58,229 nucleotides of DNA from Psychrobacter piscatorii (GTDB taxonomy: Bacteria > Pseudomonadota > Gammaproteobacteria > Pseudomonadales > Moraxellaceae). Below, piece by piece: positions 28,665 through 37,934 of this stretch (the stretch's first letter is position 1; each line of letters starts with the position of its first letter). A program made the translations under genes and the position numbers. The stretch lies in contig NZ_LNDJ01000035.1 in NCBI RefSeq assembly GCF_001444505.1, positions 1 through 58,229 on the forward strand, written 5' to 3'. The notes below the pieces were generated by a model. That model did no database searches. It was not told where the DNA came from and was given only the letters and a program-made list of their open reading frames with translations.

Positions 28665-29345
28665 TTAATCTCTTAAGCGGGTCTCTTCACTAGATTTCCA
28701 GTTATAAGCCCCATAAAACAACATCTGCGCTTGGCGAGTGCAGTTATGTAGCATCAACTGTTTATTTTCTTCGATGACATTTAGATCGATTTCGTCATCG
28801 TGATCTTCAGTGTAGGTCAATTCTAACCAGTCGATAATCCAAGAAAAGAACATGTTCACGCCAGCCTCAGCCAATAGACGGCGGTCATAATCATTGATAT
28901 GGGTAAATGCTGGCTGTAATGCTAGATCGTCTGCCAAACTTTGGGCATGTTTTTTAACCAGTTCATTGATGGCTTTTCGCACAGATTCTGAGCCACCGTA
29001 GCGCTCGCTGACCAAAAACTGCCAGTAGTAAGGCTGATCGCTGACCATATATAAGAACAACTGAATACTCTTCGCTATCTGACGATCAAAGCTACGCTTG
29101 CGACCAATTTGCAGGCTATCGCTGAGTGTAGCGAGCGTACCACCCAACTCTTCAATGACCAAGGCGCGACCGAGCGACTCCATATCATCAAAATGGCGAT
29201 AAAACGCAGTCGGCACAACGCCAACCTCACGCGTGACCTGCCTGAGACTAATAGAGCTAAAAGATTGCCCTGTCATACATAGATCGAGCACGGCATTAAA
29301 AAAGGCGTGCCGAGTTTGAAGTTTTTTTTGTTCGCGACTGCTCAT
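28665..29345 (-). CDS. TetR-family regulator, FabR/DesT-like
   Basis: A 226-residue regulator. The helix-turn-helix (about 27-55, with REVGVVPTAFYRHFDDMESLG) and the following EELGGTL resemble FabR/DesT, which sense the ratio of unsaturated to saturated acyl-CoA and repress desaturation genes. The C-terminal ligand domain is helical and ends in a short basic/acidic tail. It is convergent with gspK, and no fatty acid gene lies beside it, so the role is inferred from sequence resemblance alone. Confidence 0.82.
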   Translation of the reverse strand: MSSREQKKLQTRHAFFNAVLDLCMTGQSFSSISLRQVTREVGVVPTAFYRHFDDMESLGRALVIEELGGTLATLSDSLQIGRKRSFDRQIAKSIQLFLYMVSDQPYYWQFLVSERYGGSESVRKAINELVKKHAQSLADDLALQPAFTHINDYDRRLLAEAGVNMFFSWIIDWLELTYTEDHDDEIDLNVIEENKQLMLHNCTRQAQMLFYGAYNWKSSEETRLRD

Positions 29346-29453
29346 AATGTTTCAAAATTGTCCGATAGAGGTTTATCATACTCATTTCAGCGCACAAATA
29401 CGACTGAAATGTACAATTCGTGCTAATTTACTAAACCTGCACTAATTAATCTT

Positions 29454-30872
29454 TTAAACCACCGTACCCCAGTGACCTTGCAATTCTTGCGCCAATCGAT
29501 AGGCTTCATGGTCATTCATGCCTGTTATAAAATCTAAAATATTCAATATATTGTGATAAATATTGTCTGATAATACGCGGCGATGCTCATCTAAGTGTGG
29601 CTGTAGTAATCTTAGTAGACTCTGCTGTTCAAACGACATAGATGATGACGTAGCCTCGCCCGTCTGAGTGCCCGTCCAAGCCAGTGGTACAAAGGCATCC
29701 ATCAGGCGATGCAAGCATTGATTGGCCATTAGCTCCATTCTTACTTTGTTCGGATGATTAAATATTTTCTCGCGGGCCAATTGCTTGGCCTGCAAGATAC
29801 CGTTTTGCACACTGGTGTCGCAATGCGCAAACAAGCTGCCTTGGAGCGTACCTGTCAGCAAGTCTTCACTATTGGCCACAAAAGCATCGGTGATCGTATT
29901 GACCAAGCGCATCATGGCGCGTGATCGCAGAGAAGCCAGACTCTGCCTGACTGACATATGTGCAGGCAGGCTCACGCTATCAGGACGCTCGCCAATCAGC
30001 TCGTAAAATATCGCGGCAACCTCACTATAGGTTAGCATATTCAGATTAATACCATCTTCTAAATCTATCAGCGCATAGCAGATATCATCTGCAGCTTCTA
30101 ACAGATACGCCAACGGATGACGTGCAAAACCATCGTGATGTATTGAGCGCGGCAAATGCAAACATGCTGCCAGCTCCTCTAACTGAGAGGCCTCGCTATA
30201 AAAGCAGCCGAATTTCTGTACATTATGGGCGTTGTCATTCGCATCATTGCTGTGAGTGGCAAGCCAAGGGTATTTCATAAAAGCGCCTAGCGTTGCGCAG
30301 GTAAGACGCATACCACCTTTATCGGGGTGGTGCTCATTGCGTACTAGTAACCGAAACCCTTGTGCATTGCCTTCGTAAGCCAGTAAGTCCAGTCGCTCAT
30401 TGCTGCTGAGCTGTTGCAAAATCGCTTGAGGATTAGGCTGCCGAAACCAATCACGAATGGCGTACTCTCCAGCATGACCAAACGGCGGATTACCAATATC
30501 GTGAGCGAGGCAGGCTGCTTGTACGATCACACCAATATCAGATGGCGAAACTCCTGCTAGTAGACCATTGCCTAGCTTATCATGGAGCTTTTCTGCGGTC
30601 ATCATCCCTAAAGATCGTCCAATAGAGGAGACCTCAAGCGAATGAGTCAGGCGAGTATGGATACCTAGCTGATTGGTCAATGGGTGGACTTGGGTTTTTT
30701 GATTCAACTGCCTAAACGAGTGAGAGAACACCAGTCTGTCATAGTCTTTGTGAAACTGAGAGCGAGTACTCGTATTAGCGTTGAATTTTTTGGCAGCGCC
30801 AAGACGCTGTGAGTTGAGAAGATGAGACCATTGCGCTGTAGAGGATGACAAAGAGGTTGGGGTACTTAGCAT
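29454..30872 (-). CDS. dgt: Deoxyguanosinetriphosphate triphosphohydrolase (dGTPase)
   Basis: A 472-residue HD-domain enzyme that splits dGTP into deoxyguanosine and triphosphate. Metal ligands lie in HTRLTHSLEVSSIGRSLG and AHDIGNPPFGHAGE, the signature of the Dgt family, with a third HD-type residue in YLLEAADDICYALIDLEDG. The ATG at 30872 is used. A TTG further up at 30950 would overlap the neighbouring gene and add 26 unrelated residues. It may share a transcript with the His-rich lipoprotein gene upstream. Confidence 0.92.
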   Translation of the reverse strand: MLSTPTSLSSSTAQWSHLLNSQRLGAAKKFNANTSTRSQFHKDYDRLVFSHSFRQLNQKTQVHPLTNQLGIHTRLTHSLEVSSIGRSLGMMTAEKLHDKLGNGLLAGVSPSDIGVIVQAACLAHDIGNPPFGHAGEYAIRDWFRQPNPQAILQQLSSNERLDLLAYEGNAQGFRLLVRNEHHPDKGGMRLTCATLGAFMKYPWLATHSNDANDNAHNVQKFGCFYSEASQLEELAACLHLPRSIHHDGFARHPLAYLLEAADDICYALIDLEDGINLNMLTYSEVAAIFYELIGERPDSVSLPAHMSVRQSLASLRSRAMMRLVNTITDAFVANSEDLLTGTLQGSLFAHCDTSVQNGILQAKQLAREKIFNHPNKVRMELMANQCLHRLMDAFVPLAWTGTQTGEATSSSMSFEQQSLLRLLQPHLDEHRRVLSDNIYHNILNILDFITGMNDHEAYRLAQELQGHWGTVV

Positions 30873-30934
30873 ATTGGAACATCCGAAACCAAGGGAGCCT
30901 CTAGCATAACAAAATAGCGCCCTTGGTACAGCTA

Positions 30935-31462
30935 CTAAGACTTCTGGCAATCAAAAAGAACGTCTTCCTCTTCGATAGACACACCATTATTTAGTGTCTT
31001 ATTAAGCAAGGTTGCGTTGTCACCATCCACTTGCCATATAATGCCATGAGTGTCATCTAATCCAATATCACTTGTGTATATGGTTTTGTCAGTAAGGGCG
31101 TCGCTACCAGAGGCAGCTGTCAAATCGTATTCGATACCGTCAATAAGTAGGTGCGCGGTCTGCGGTGTGGCATCGGTATGATAGTAGACGCCGATAGTAG
31201 CAGTAGGCTCACAAGAGAATGGTGTGCTGTTGCTAGCGTGCTCAGAATGGTCGTGACCCTCATGATCATGTCCTTCATGATCGTGTTCCATACCATCATG
31301 GGCATGTTCATCATGCTCTGCATGACTGTCTACGGTGGTCACATCTTCAGATGCTGCTGGCTCACCGTCTGTTTTTGGCTGGCAGCCTAACAATGAAACT
31401 GTCATAACACTGCCTACTATAGCAGCGCTTGCAAATTTGGAAAAAGAGAAAAAATCAGTCAA
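30935..31462 (-). CDS. His-rich lipoprotein, probable metal binder
   Basis: A 175-residue lipoprotein. The chosen start is a TTG at 31462, because GAGGG lies about eight bases upstream; the frame has no ATG before the lipobox. The signal peptide ends in SLLGC. It is followed by a stretch dense in His, Asp and Glu (about 45-75, with repeats of HDHEG), then a small domain with two Cys (FSCEP and the C-terminal DCQKS). The His/acid repeats suggest binding of zinc, copper or nickel in the periplasm; that is inference. No metal transporter gene adjoins it. Confidence 0.78.
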   Translation of the reverse strand: MTDFFSFSKFASAAIVGSVMTVSLLGCQPKTDGEPAASEDVTTVDSHAEHDEHAHDGMEHDHEGHDHEGHDHSEHASNSTPFSCEPTATIGVYYHTDATPQTAHLLIDGIEYDLTAASGSDALTDKTIYTSDIGLDDTHGIIWQVDGDNATLLNKTLNNGVSIEEEDVLFDCQKS

Positions 31463-31527
31463 AATATAAGCCCTCAAATAAGTAAAATAAAGATATGTTA
31501 TATTATAACAATAAGTCGATAAAATAA

Positions 31528-31558
31528 AGCCGATGCTGGAAAATATCCAACATCGGCT
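31528..31558 (-). terminator. Terminator after ychF
   Basis: A 13-position stem with one mismatch (31528-31540 with 31546-31558) and a 5-nt loop, followed on the minus strand by TTATTTTA. It lies 34 nt past the ychF stop. Confidence 0.75.
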
Positions 31559-31591
31559 GATTAACTATTAGGCAGTATTGACTAGCTAAAG

Positions 31592-32683
31592 CTACACGTT
31601 AAATCTAAAGTGCATGACATCGCCATCTTGAACGATATAAGTTTTGCCTTCTAGGCGTGACTTACCAGCGGCGGCAGCGCCTTTTTCACCGTTGTATTCG
31701 ATGAAATCATCATAAGCGATGACTTCAGCACGAATAAAACCCCGCTCAAAGTCCGTGTGAATCACGCCAGCGGCTTGCGGGGCAGTAGCGCCAATAGCGA
31801 CGGTCCAAGCACGTACTTCTTTAACACCAGCGGTGAAATAAGTCTGCATATCAAGTAAGTCATAACCACCGCGAATCACTTGATCAAGCCCGGCCTCTTC
31901 CATGTCCATTTCAGCCAAAAAGTCTTTTTTGTCTTCTTCATCTAGCTGGGCAATTTCAGCTTCGATTTGGTTGCATAGGGCAATAACGATAGACTCTTCG
32001 CCAGTCGCGTAATCACGAACAGCGTCGAGATAGGGATTGTTTTCAAAACCATCTTCAGCAACGTTAGCAATATACATGGTTGGCTTTAGAGTAATTAAAC
32101 CGTAGCTACGGATGAGTTTTTTCTCATCAGCGTCTAGATTAGCCGCGCGCGCCGCTTTACCTTCTGCTAATAATGGTTCAATCTTTTTGAACACATCAAG
32201 CATGGCGCTAGCGTCTTTGTCGCCGCCTTTGGCTTTTTTGGTCAAGTTCAGTATCGCGCGTTCAACCGCTTCCAAATCTGCCAATGCCAGTTCAGTATTG
32301 ATCGTTTCGATATCATCAATCGGGCTAACGCGGCCATCGACGTGTACCACGTTGTCATCATCAAAACAGCGAACGACGTGAGCAATCGCATCAGTTTCGC
32401 GGATGTTAGCCAAGAACTGGTTGCCCATGCCTTCGCCTTTTGACGCGCCTGCCACCAAACCTGCGATGTCTACAAACTCCATCGTCGTTGGCAATACGCG
32501 TTCAGGATTAACGATATCAGCCAATTTCTTTAGGCGTGGATCTGGTACTGGTACGATACCGGTGTTGGGATCTTTGGTACAAAACGGAAAGTTTTCAGCG
32601 GCGATACCCGCTTTGGTCAACGCATTAAACAAGGTGGATTTACCCACGTTTGGTAGGCCGACGATGCCGCAATTAAAACCCAT
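31592..32683 (-). CDS. ychF: Redox-regulated ribosome-binding ATPase YchF
   Basis: A 363-residue Obg-family P-loop protein, the same length as E. coli YchF, which hydrolyses ATP and binds ribosomes. Walker A is [15 protein letters not shown] (8-22), switch [19 protein letters not shown], and the C-terminal TGS domain includes [18 protein letters not shown] and ends [19 protein letters not shown] precedes the ATG. It is transcribed alone; pth, its usual neighbour, is absent. Confidence 0.96.
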   Translation of the reverse strand: MGFNCGIVGLPNVGKSTLFNALTKAGIAAENFPFCTKDPNTGIVPVPDPRLKKLADIVNPERVLPTTMEFVDIAGLVAGASKGEGMGNQFLANIRETDAIAHVVRCFDDDNVVHVDGRVSPIDDIETINTELALADLEAVERAILNLTKKAKGGDKDASAMLDVFKKIEPLLAEGKAARAANLDADEKKLIRSYGLITLKPTMYIANVAEDGFENNPYLDAVRDYATGEESIVIALCNQIEAEIAQLDEEDKKDFLAEMDMEEAGLDQVIRGGYDLLDMQTYFTAGVKEVRAWTVAIGATAPQAAGVIHTDFERGFIRAEVIAYDDFIEYNGEKGAAAAGKSRLEGKTYIVQDGDVMHFRFNV

Positions 32684-33137
32684 AACAGTCTCTCAATATA
32701 TTAATAAAATAGTTGGTACTGAGCTAATATAAGACTTGATACTTAGTCAGGCTAAAACTGAGTTCATCTAAAACTCAGCTTGTTTGAAATATTAGTCAAA
32801 TAGTAAATCAAAATTGGGCACATTGTAGCAAATTTACCGGAATAGGGGTGAGGTTGTTACGGTATATGCTTAGGTTTTTACTCAGCGGTGGCGGGTGTGT
32901 TTCTACCAAGGCTAGGATATGTCAGATAGGTTAAACGCTGAAAAGTGAATACAATGGGTTGCTTCTTATTTAGATAAGCGGTGTTCGATTTGGTATTCAG
33001 TATTTTTTGCTATAGTAAGTTATCATAGATAAATAGTGGCATCAGGCTCACAAACAGTAAGTGTAATCTGCTGGCTGGATTAATTTTTTTCAAACAATCA
33101 GCTCGCTCCAAAACAAAATGTAAGGCAATATCCAATA
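32684..33137. other. Divergent ychF-helicase intergenic region
   Basis: About 450 bp with no supportable gene. It must hold the promoters of ychF and of the helicase gene; AT-rich segments are present but no clear -35/-10 pair was found. Confidence 0.4.
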
Positions 33138-35336
33138 ATGACAACCTCGATTTTTGACACACGCCGCTATAAGTATCCACAAAACTTCCTTGAGATGAAG
33201 CCAAAACTTGCTCGACTTGAGCATGCCATCAAAAAGCTAGAGGCAAACCTCATTGATGCTAATGTTCAAGCAAACACAAAGCTGCTTACGCAAAGATTGG
33301 ACAGTCATTTAGGATTAAAAGTCGACTATGCCAGTGAGCTCAATCCCGATCAGCTCATGGCTGCCACTACTATAGAAGGTAAAGTGTTGGTGATTGCGGG
33401 TGCAGGATCGGGTAAAACCAAGACTTTGACCTATCGCACCAGTTATTTGCTCGAAAACGGTATATCGCCTAAAGAGATATTGCTGCTGACTTTTACCCGT
33501 AAAGCAGCAAACGAAATTAAAGATCGCGCTAAGTCTTTGCTGGCAAGTAGTCCTTCAAATCAAGAGCTATCTGATGATGCATTGGCTGAAGATAAGCTGC
33601 CAACAGACAAGGCCTTAAACAGTATCACCAGTGGCACCTTTCACTCATTTTGCAATATGCTGCTGCGTCAATACTCGGGCCTGCTCGGTATCAATCCACG
33701 ATTTACGATTTTAGATACTGGCGATAGTGAGGATGCTATCGACTTGGTACATAAAGAAAAAAAGTATCCTACCCAAACCAAGTCACAAGCCTTTCCGCGC
33801 AAAAAAACATTGCAAAATATCATTTCAACCTCTAGAAACAGACGCATTCCTATTCGCGACCTAATAGAAAGTAGCTATCCTGATATCGCCGTACATATTC
33901 CTATCATCGAGCAATTAGCAATTGATTTTCATGAGTATAAGCGCGCCAATCACTTATACGATTTTGACGACATTATCAGTCAAGTGGTACGTCATCTAAA
34001 AACCAACGACACCTTTAGGCAGCGACTTCAAAACACGTATCGTTATGTCATGGTTGATGAATATCAAGACACCAATATTCCGCAAAAGCAGCTAATTGAC
34101 TTAATATGTGAGCCTGATTCGGTGTCACTAATGGTCGTTGGTGATGACAATCAAAGCATCTATGCCTTTCGCGGTGCTAATTACGAAAATATTTTGCTAT
34201 TTGGTGAGACCTATCCCAATGCCAAACTTATCAAGCTTGAGCAAAATTATCGCAGTACACCTTCGGTACTAAACTATATCAACGCGTTGTCAGCGCAAAT
34301 CACGCTAGGCTATCAAAAGCAGCTGTATTCTGATGCGCCAATAGCAGGCGACAAGCCAATATTTCGACGACTCAGCGATGAGACAAAAGAAGCGAGTTAT
34401 ATCACTGATAAGATAGTCGCGCTCAAGCCTGAGTATGATTATAACGATTTTGCGGTATTGTGCCGCACGTCTTTTCAGTCCAATTATGTACAGCTAGAAT
34501 TTATGGCGCGCAATATTCCCTTCATCGTGGTGGGCGGTATCAAGTTTATTGAAAGACGCCATATCAAAGACGTGTTGGCTTTTGTCAAAGTTCTCTATAA
34601 CCCGAACGATACGATTGCTTGGCATCGTATTTTAACTTTGTTTAAAGGGGTAGGAGCAGTCACGGCGACGCGCTTAACTCAAGCCATCACCGCTGACAAT
34701 AATGCGTTTGAGTCGCTACTGGCAGCATCGTTTGCCAAAAAAAGCGATCAGCTAAAGCCTCTATATCACACGCTTACCAAGGCCCAGCAAGCAGAAACGG
34801 TTGAGACAGCCATTGAGCATATTCTTGAGTTTTATATCCCTGTGTTAAAGTTGATAGAAGACAACTGGCGTGAGCGTAGCGAGGACTTTCGGGTGCTAAA
34901 GAATTTAGCGACAGAGCACACGAGCCTCGATAGCTTTTTAGAAAATCTTGCGCTCGATCCGCCCAATGACTCAGTCGCGGTCATGGAAAGCTCTGACGAT
35001 GGACAAAGTAATGATAAAGTCACGATCTCAACCATTCATAGTGCTAAGGGGCTTGAATGGCCAGTGGTATTCGTTAACTCGTTGGTCGATGGCATTACGC
35101 CGCATCATCGCTCATTAGACGACTTTGAAGCATTAGAAGAAGAGCGTAAGCTGTTTTATGTGGCCTGTAGTCGTGCGAAGACGCAGCTGTATTTGACCGC
35201 GCCGAATTACTTCTCTAGTTACTCTGGATACTTTGATATGGCCTCACGCTTTATTGCGGAGCTATCGGCTGACGAGGTAACAGTAGAGACGGTAAAATCG
35301 CCTATCAAGAAAAATGATGACCCAATATGGTGGTGA
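33138..35336 (+). CDS. UvrD/Rep-family superfamily 1 DNA helicase
   Basis: A 732-residue 3'-5' helicase. Motifs in order: Q motif LNPDQLMA, motif I AGAGSGKTKTL, motif Ia LLLTFTRKAANEIKDRA, TFHSFCNMLLRQY, motif II MVDEYQDTN, motif III VGDDNQSIYAFRGA, motif IV KLEQNYRS, motif V ISTIHSAKGLEWPVVFV and motif VI KLFYVACSRAK. All catalytic residues appear present. An N-terminal extension of about 60 residues precedes the helicase core. It resembles UvrD/Rep/PcrA, but the identity is uncertain because neither the C-terminal tail nor the neighbours match those genes. A role in repair or replication restart is inferred. Confidence 0.9.
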   Translation: MTTSIFDTRRYKYPQNFLEMKPKLARLEHAIKKLEANLIDANVQANTKLLTQRLDSHLGLKVDYASELNPDQLMAATTIEGKVLVIAGAGSGKTKTLTYRTSYLLENGISPKEILLLTFTRKAANEIKDRAKSLLASSPSNQELSDDALAEDKLPTDKALNSITSGTFHSFCNMLLRQYSGLLGINPRFTILDTGDSEDAIDLVHKEKKYPTQTKSQAFPRKKTLQNIISTSRNRRIPIRDLIESSYPDIAVHIPIIEQLAIDFHEYKRANHLYDFDDIISQVVRHLKTNDTFRQRLQNTYRYVMVDEYQDTNIPQKQLIDLICEPDSVSLMVVGDDNQSIYAFRGANYENILLFGETYPNAKLIKLEQNYRSTPSVLNYINALSAQITLGYQKQLYSDAPIAGDKPIFRRLSDETKEASYITDKIVALKPEYDYNDFAVLCRTSFQSNYVQLEFMARNIPFIVVGGIKFIERRHIKDVLAFVKVLYNPNDTIAWHRILTLFKGVGAVTATRLTQAITADNNAFESLLAASFAKKSDQLKPLYHTLTKAQQAETVETAIEHILEFYIPVLKLIEDNWRERSEDFRVLKNLATEHTSLDSFLENLALDPPNDSVAVMESSDDGQSNDKVTISTIHSAKGLEWPVVFVNSLVDGITPHHRSLDDFEALEEERKLFYVACSRAKTQLYLTAPNYFSSYSGYFDMASRFIAELSADEVTVETVKSPIKKNDDPIWW

Positions 35337-35600
35337 TTTTTTGAGGATATTGATGGTATCTATCATACTGGGTTTTAGTGTGTATTTTGCGGATTTTGGT
35401 CGTCTAATAATGGCTTCATACGCCAACTATTCCTTTTGAAAATGACCTACAAATAAAGGTATAGCCAAAAGTATTTAATAGCAAAAATATTTTTCAAATA
35501 AGGGTTTAATATTGAGCACAATGCGTTACTATGACCACCTAATTTGGTAAGACCTTTATATTTGATACTCTGTATTAACACCCTAAGAAAAGGATAGGTT

Positions 35601-36848
35601 ATGCGCTACGAAGTGATCGTTATCGGTGCAGGTATGGTTGGCACGTCAATCGCGTGGCATCTACAAAAAAATAACTCAAACGTATTACTCTTAGACAAGA
35701 AATTGCCAGGGTCAGAGACCTCATATGGTAATGCCGGCTTGATTCAGCGCGAAGCGATTCATACGCATCCTTTTCCTCGTCAGCTGACAGAGATGATCCG
35801 AGTATTACCTAACCAAGGTACTGATATTCGTTATCGTATTCCAGCTATTCTGCGTTATCACCAGGCGCTGCTACAGTACTGGAAATACTCAACGCCTGCG
35901 TCAGTCAAAAAAATCGAATCTGAGTGGCAGACATTGATTGAGCATTGCACTAGCGAGCACCAAACCATGATTAGCGCCTCTGGTGCTGATGAGCTCATTA
36001 CTCGTGATGGTTGGCTACAATTGCATCGCTCAGAAGAGACTTTCAAAGAAGCGCAAGCATCCGCCATTGATGCGCGTAATCAAGGGGTTGAGCATAATGT
36101 ACTGAACCTTGAACAACTAAAAGCAATGGAGCCTCGCGCCAATTTTGACGGTTTCGTTGGTGCTATTCATTGGTTGAACTCATGGCAGGTATCAAACCCA
36201 AGCTCTCTGGTAAAAGCCTATGCAAAAAACTTCCAAGACATGCAAGGTACGATCAAAGAAAATGACGTCAAAGAAATCGTCAAAGAGGCGGATGTCTGGA
36301 AAATCATCACTGACAAAGATACCTATTATAGTGATAAATTGGTCATCGCTGCAGGTCCTTGGTCGAATGATTTGATCAAACCACTTGGTTACAATCTGCC
36401 ACTGTTCCCAATGCGTGGCTATCATCAGCATTTCAAAGTGACAGACAAAAATACAATCCATCATAGTATGTTTGATATGGACAAAGGCTTTGTCATGGGG
36501 CCAATGCAGCAGGGTATCCGTATCACTACGGGCGCTGAGATGACTACCATGAATGCGCCAAAGAATTTTGGTCAATTACAAACGGTATTGAAGCTTGCAA
36601 GAAAAATTTTGCCATTAGAAGATGCGGTTGAGAGTGAAGCATGGGCAGGATCGCGTCCTTGTATGCCTGACATGAAGCCCGTCATCGGTCCTGCTGATAA
36701 GCATGACAACCTCTGGTTTGCATTTGGTCACAGCCATCAAGGCTTCACTTTGGGACCAATGACAGGCCGTCTGGTTGAAGAGATGATTCACGATAAGCCT
36801 GCATTGGTCGATTTAGCGCCATTTAGCGCTCAGCGTTTTTCTAACTAA
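35601..36848 (+). CDS. FAD-dependent D-amino-acid dehydrogenase (DadA-like)
   Basis: A 415-residue flavoprotein of the DAO family. The Rossmann FAD motif is at the start (VIVIGAGMVGTSIAWHL, about 5-21), and the C-terminal segment has SRPCMPDMKPVIGP and FGHSHQGFTLGPMTGRL, typical of DadA. It probably oxidises a D-amino acid or related secondary amine to an imine, with electrons passed to the respiratory chain. AAGGAT precedes the ATG. A RidA-family gene follows after a 160-nt gap containing a repeat element, a pairing that supports an imine-producing role. The substrate is unknown. Confidence 0.87.
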   Translation: MRYEVIVIGAGMVGTSIAWHLQKNNSNVLLLDKKLPGSETSYGNAGLIQREAIHTHPFPRQLTEMIRVLPNQGTDIRYRIPAILRYHQALLQYWKYSTPASVKKIESEWQTLIEHCTSEHQTMISASGADELITRDGWLQLHRSEETFKEAQASAIDARNQGVEHNVLNLEQLKAMEPRANFDGFVGAIHWLNSWQVSNPSSLVKAYAKNFQDMQGTIKENDVKEIVKEADVWKIITDKDTYYSDKLVIAAGPWSNDLIKPLGYNLPLFPMRGYHQHFKVTDKNTIHHSMFDMDKGFVMGPMQQGIRITTGAEMTTMNAPKNFGQLQTVLKLARKILPLEDAVESEAWAGSRPCMPDMKPVIGPADKHDNLWFAFGHSHQGFTLGPMTGRLVEEMIHDKPALVDLAPFSAQRFSN

Positions 36849-36862
36849 GAGCGCATCTGATA

Positions 36863-36969
36863 TATAGTTGATCCAATTTAAGAGCGGTACAAGGCAACCG
36901 AGTGCAGATGTATATGTCATACTTCAAGCGAGGTTAACGCCGTAACGCTTTTATAGTGGATTGACTATA
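36863..36969 (+). mobile_element. 107-bp MITE-like element, copy 2
   Basis: A noncoding element between the DadA-like gene and ridA. Its ends TATAGTTGATCCA (36863-36875) and TGGATTGACTATA (36957-36969) are inverted repeats (11 of 13), and the pairing extends to about 28 bp with mismatches. It aligns without gaps to the reverse complement of 12101-12207 over 107 bp; GGTACAAGGCA and CGAGTGCA are shared exactly. It carries no frame. The right end places TTGACT 16 nt upstream of TAAATT, a possible promoter toward ridA. Confidence 0.78.
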
Positions 36970-37008
36970 GTTAGCACAGACTTAAATTAATAAATGAAAG
37001 GTATAGAC

Positions 37009-37350
37009 ATGATTAAGAAGCTACATAGCAATCAGCGCATGAGCAAAACCGTAATCCATAACCAGACGATCTATTTGTGTGGTCAGGTCGGTAATGCAGA
37101 AGACGATATCAAAGCGCAAACATTGACTTGCTTGGAAAAAATCCAAACGCTATTAGAAGAAGTGGGTAGTGATAAATCAAAGCTACTATCAGTCACCGTT
37201 TGGATCAAAGACATGGCGGACTTTGCTGCTATGAATGAAGTCTATGACCAGTGGTTTGAAGGCATACAGCCACCAGCGCGTGCATGTGGCGAATCAGCGC
37301 TTGCACGCCCTGAGCTATTGGTTGAGATGATCGCTATCGCTGCTGAGTAA
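37009..37350 (+). CDS. RidA-family 2-iminobutanoate/2-iminopropanoate deaminase-like protein
   Basis: A 113-residue RidA/YjgF/UK114 family protein, which hydrolyses reactive enamines or imines to keto acids and ammonia. The family C-terminal motif PPARACGESALARPELLVEM contains the conserved Arg and Glu of the active site. The ATG at 37009 is preceded by AAAGG and is preferred over an ATG at 36994 that has no binding site. Its position after a DadA-like oxidase suggests clearing of imines made by that enzyme. Confidence 0.9.
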   Translation: MIKKLHSNQRMSKTVIHNQTIYLCGQVGNAEDDIKAQTLTCLEKIQTLLEEVGSDKSKLLSVTVWIKDMADFAAMNEVYDQWFEGIQPPARACGESALARPELLVEMIAIAAE

Positions 37351-37397
37351 TAAACGGCTCGCAGTACCTGTAGTATATGTATTAAATAGAAATAAAG

Positions 37398-37429
37398 AAG
37401 GCCATGATAGCGATATCATGGCCTTTTCT
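37398..37429 (+). terminator. Terminator after ridA
   Basis: A perfect 12-bp stem AAGGCCATGATA/TATCATGGCCTT (37398-37409 with 37414-37425) with a GCGA tetraloop and a short T-run. Confidence 0.9.
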
Positions 37430-37537
37430 ATGCGTAGCAATAAGCCAACTCGATTATTGAAAAGGAATATGCTAGCTTTTTAATCCAAGCACGCGCCGTA
37501 TAACGTCAGCGAAGCAATACAATGATTATTATAGGAA

Positions 37538-37740
37538 CTAGCATTCTTTCCATACCGCTTGGCGTTTCTCAATAAAAGCATCAATCCCTTCATCCACATC
37601 GTCTGCCATCATATTGCAAGTCATGACCTCACTGGCATAGTCAACTGGCATAGTCATAAGCGTCTTCGACACTCATATCCAGCTGCTTATAAAACATACA
37701 GAAGGTCATCTCTATCTAGTGTGGCGCCTAATTGAGTCAT
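37538..37740 (-). pseudogene. Remnant of an enoyl-CoA hydratase/isomerase gene
   Basis: On the minus strand the 3' part reads as a crotonase C-terminus (EGIDAFIEKRQAVWKEC and, before it, FYKQLDMSVEDAYDYAS, then EVMTCNMMADDVD). The reading frame is broken by a perfect 13-bp tandem duplication of ACTGGCATAGTCA (37631-37643 and 37644-37656), which puts a stop after DYAS. The 5' end keeps an ATG at 37740 with AAGGA upstream but reaches a stop after 17 codons, so most of the original gene (about 200 residues) is deleted. It is therefore a decayed fragment. Its former substrate cannot be told. Confidence 0.72.
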
Positions 37741-37843
37741 TTGTCATCCTTGATAATGGGTTGGTTTATAGTTTTATATATAGCTGACTAAATAGTAGCA
37801 TGGCTCATATTCTATACAATAGATGGAGCACATAGAAAGCGCA

Positions 37844-37880
37844 TAAAAAAATAGCGCACTCAGGTGAGGAGTACGCTATT
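37844..37880 (-). terminator. Terminator after the VOC gene
   Basis: An 11-bp stem with one mismatch (37850-37861 with 37869-37880) and a 7-nt loop, followed on the minus strand by a run of seven T. It lies 55 nt past the stop of the VOC gene. Confidence 0.85.
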
Positions 37881-37934
37881 GGTTTTTCAGTTAAATATAA
37901 GCTAAATTCATACTAAGCTGTATTTATACTGAAC

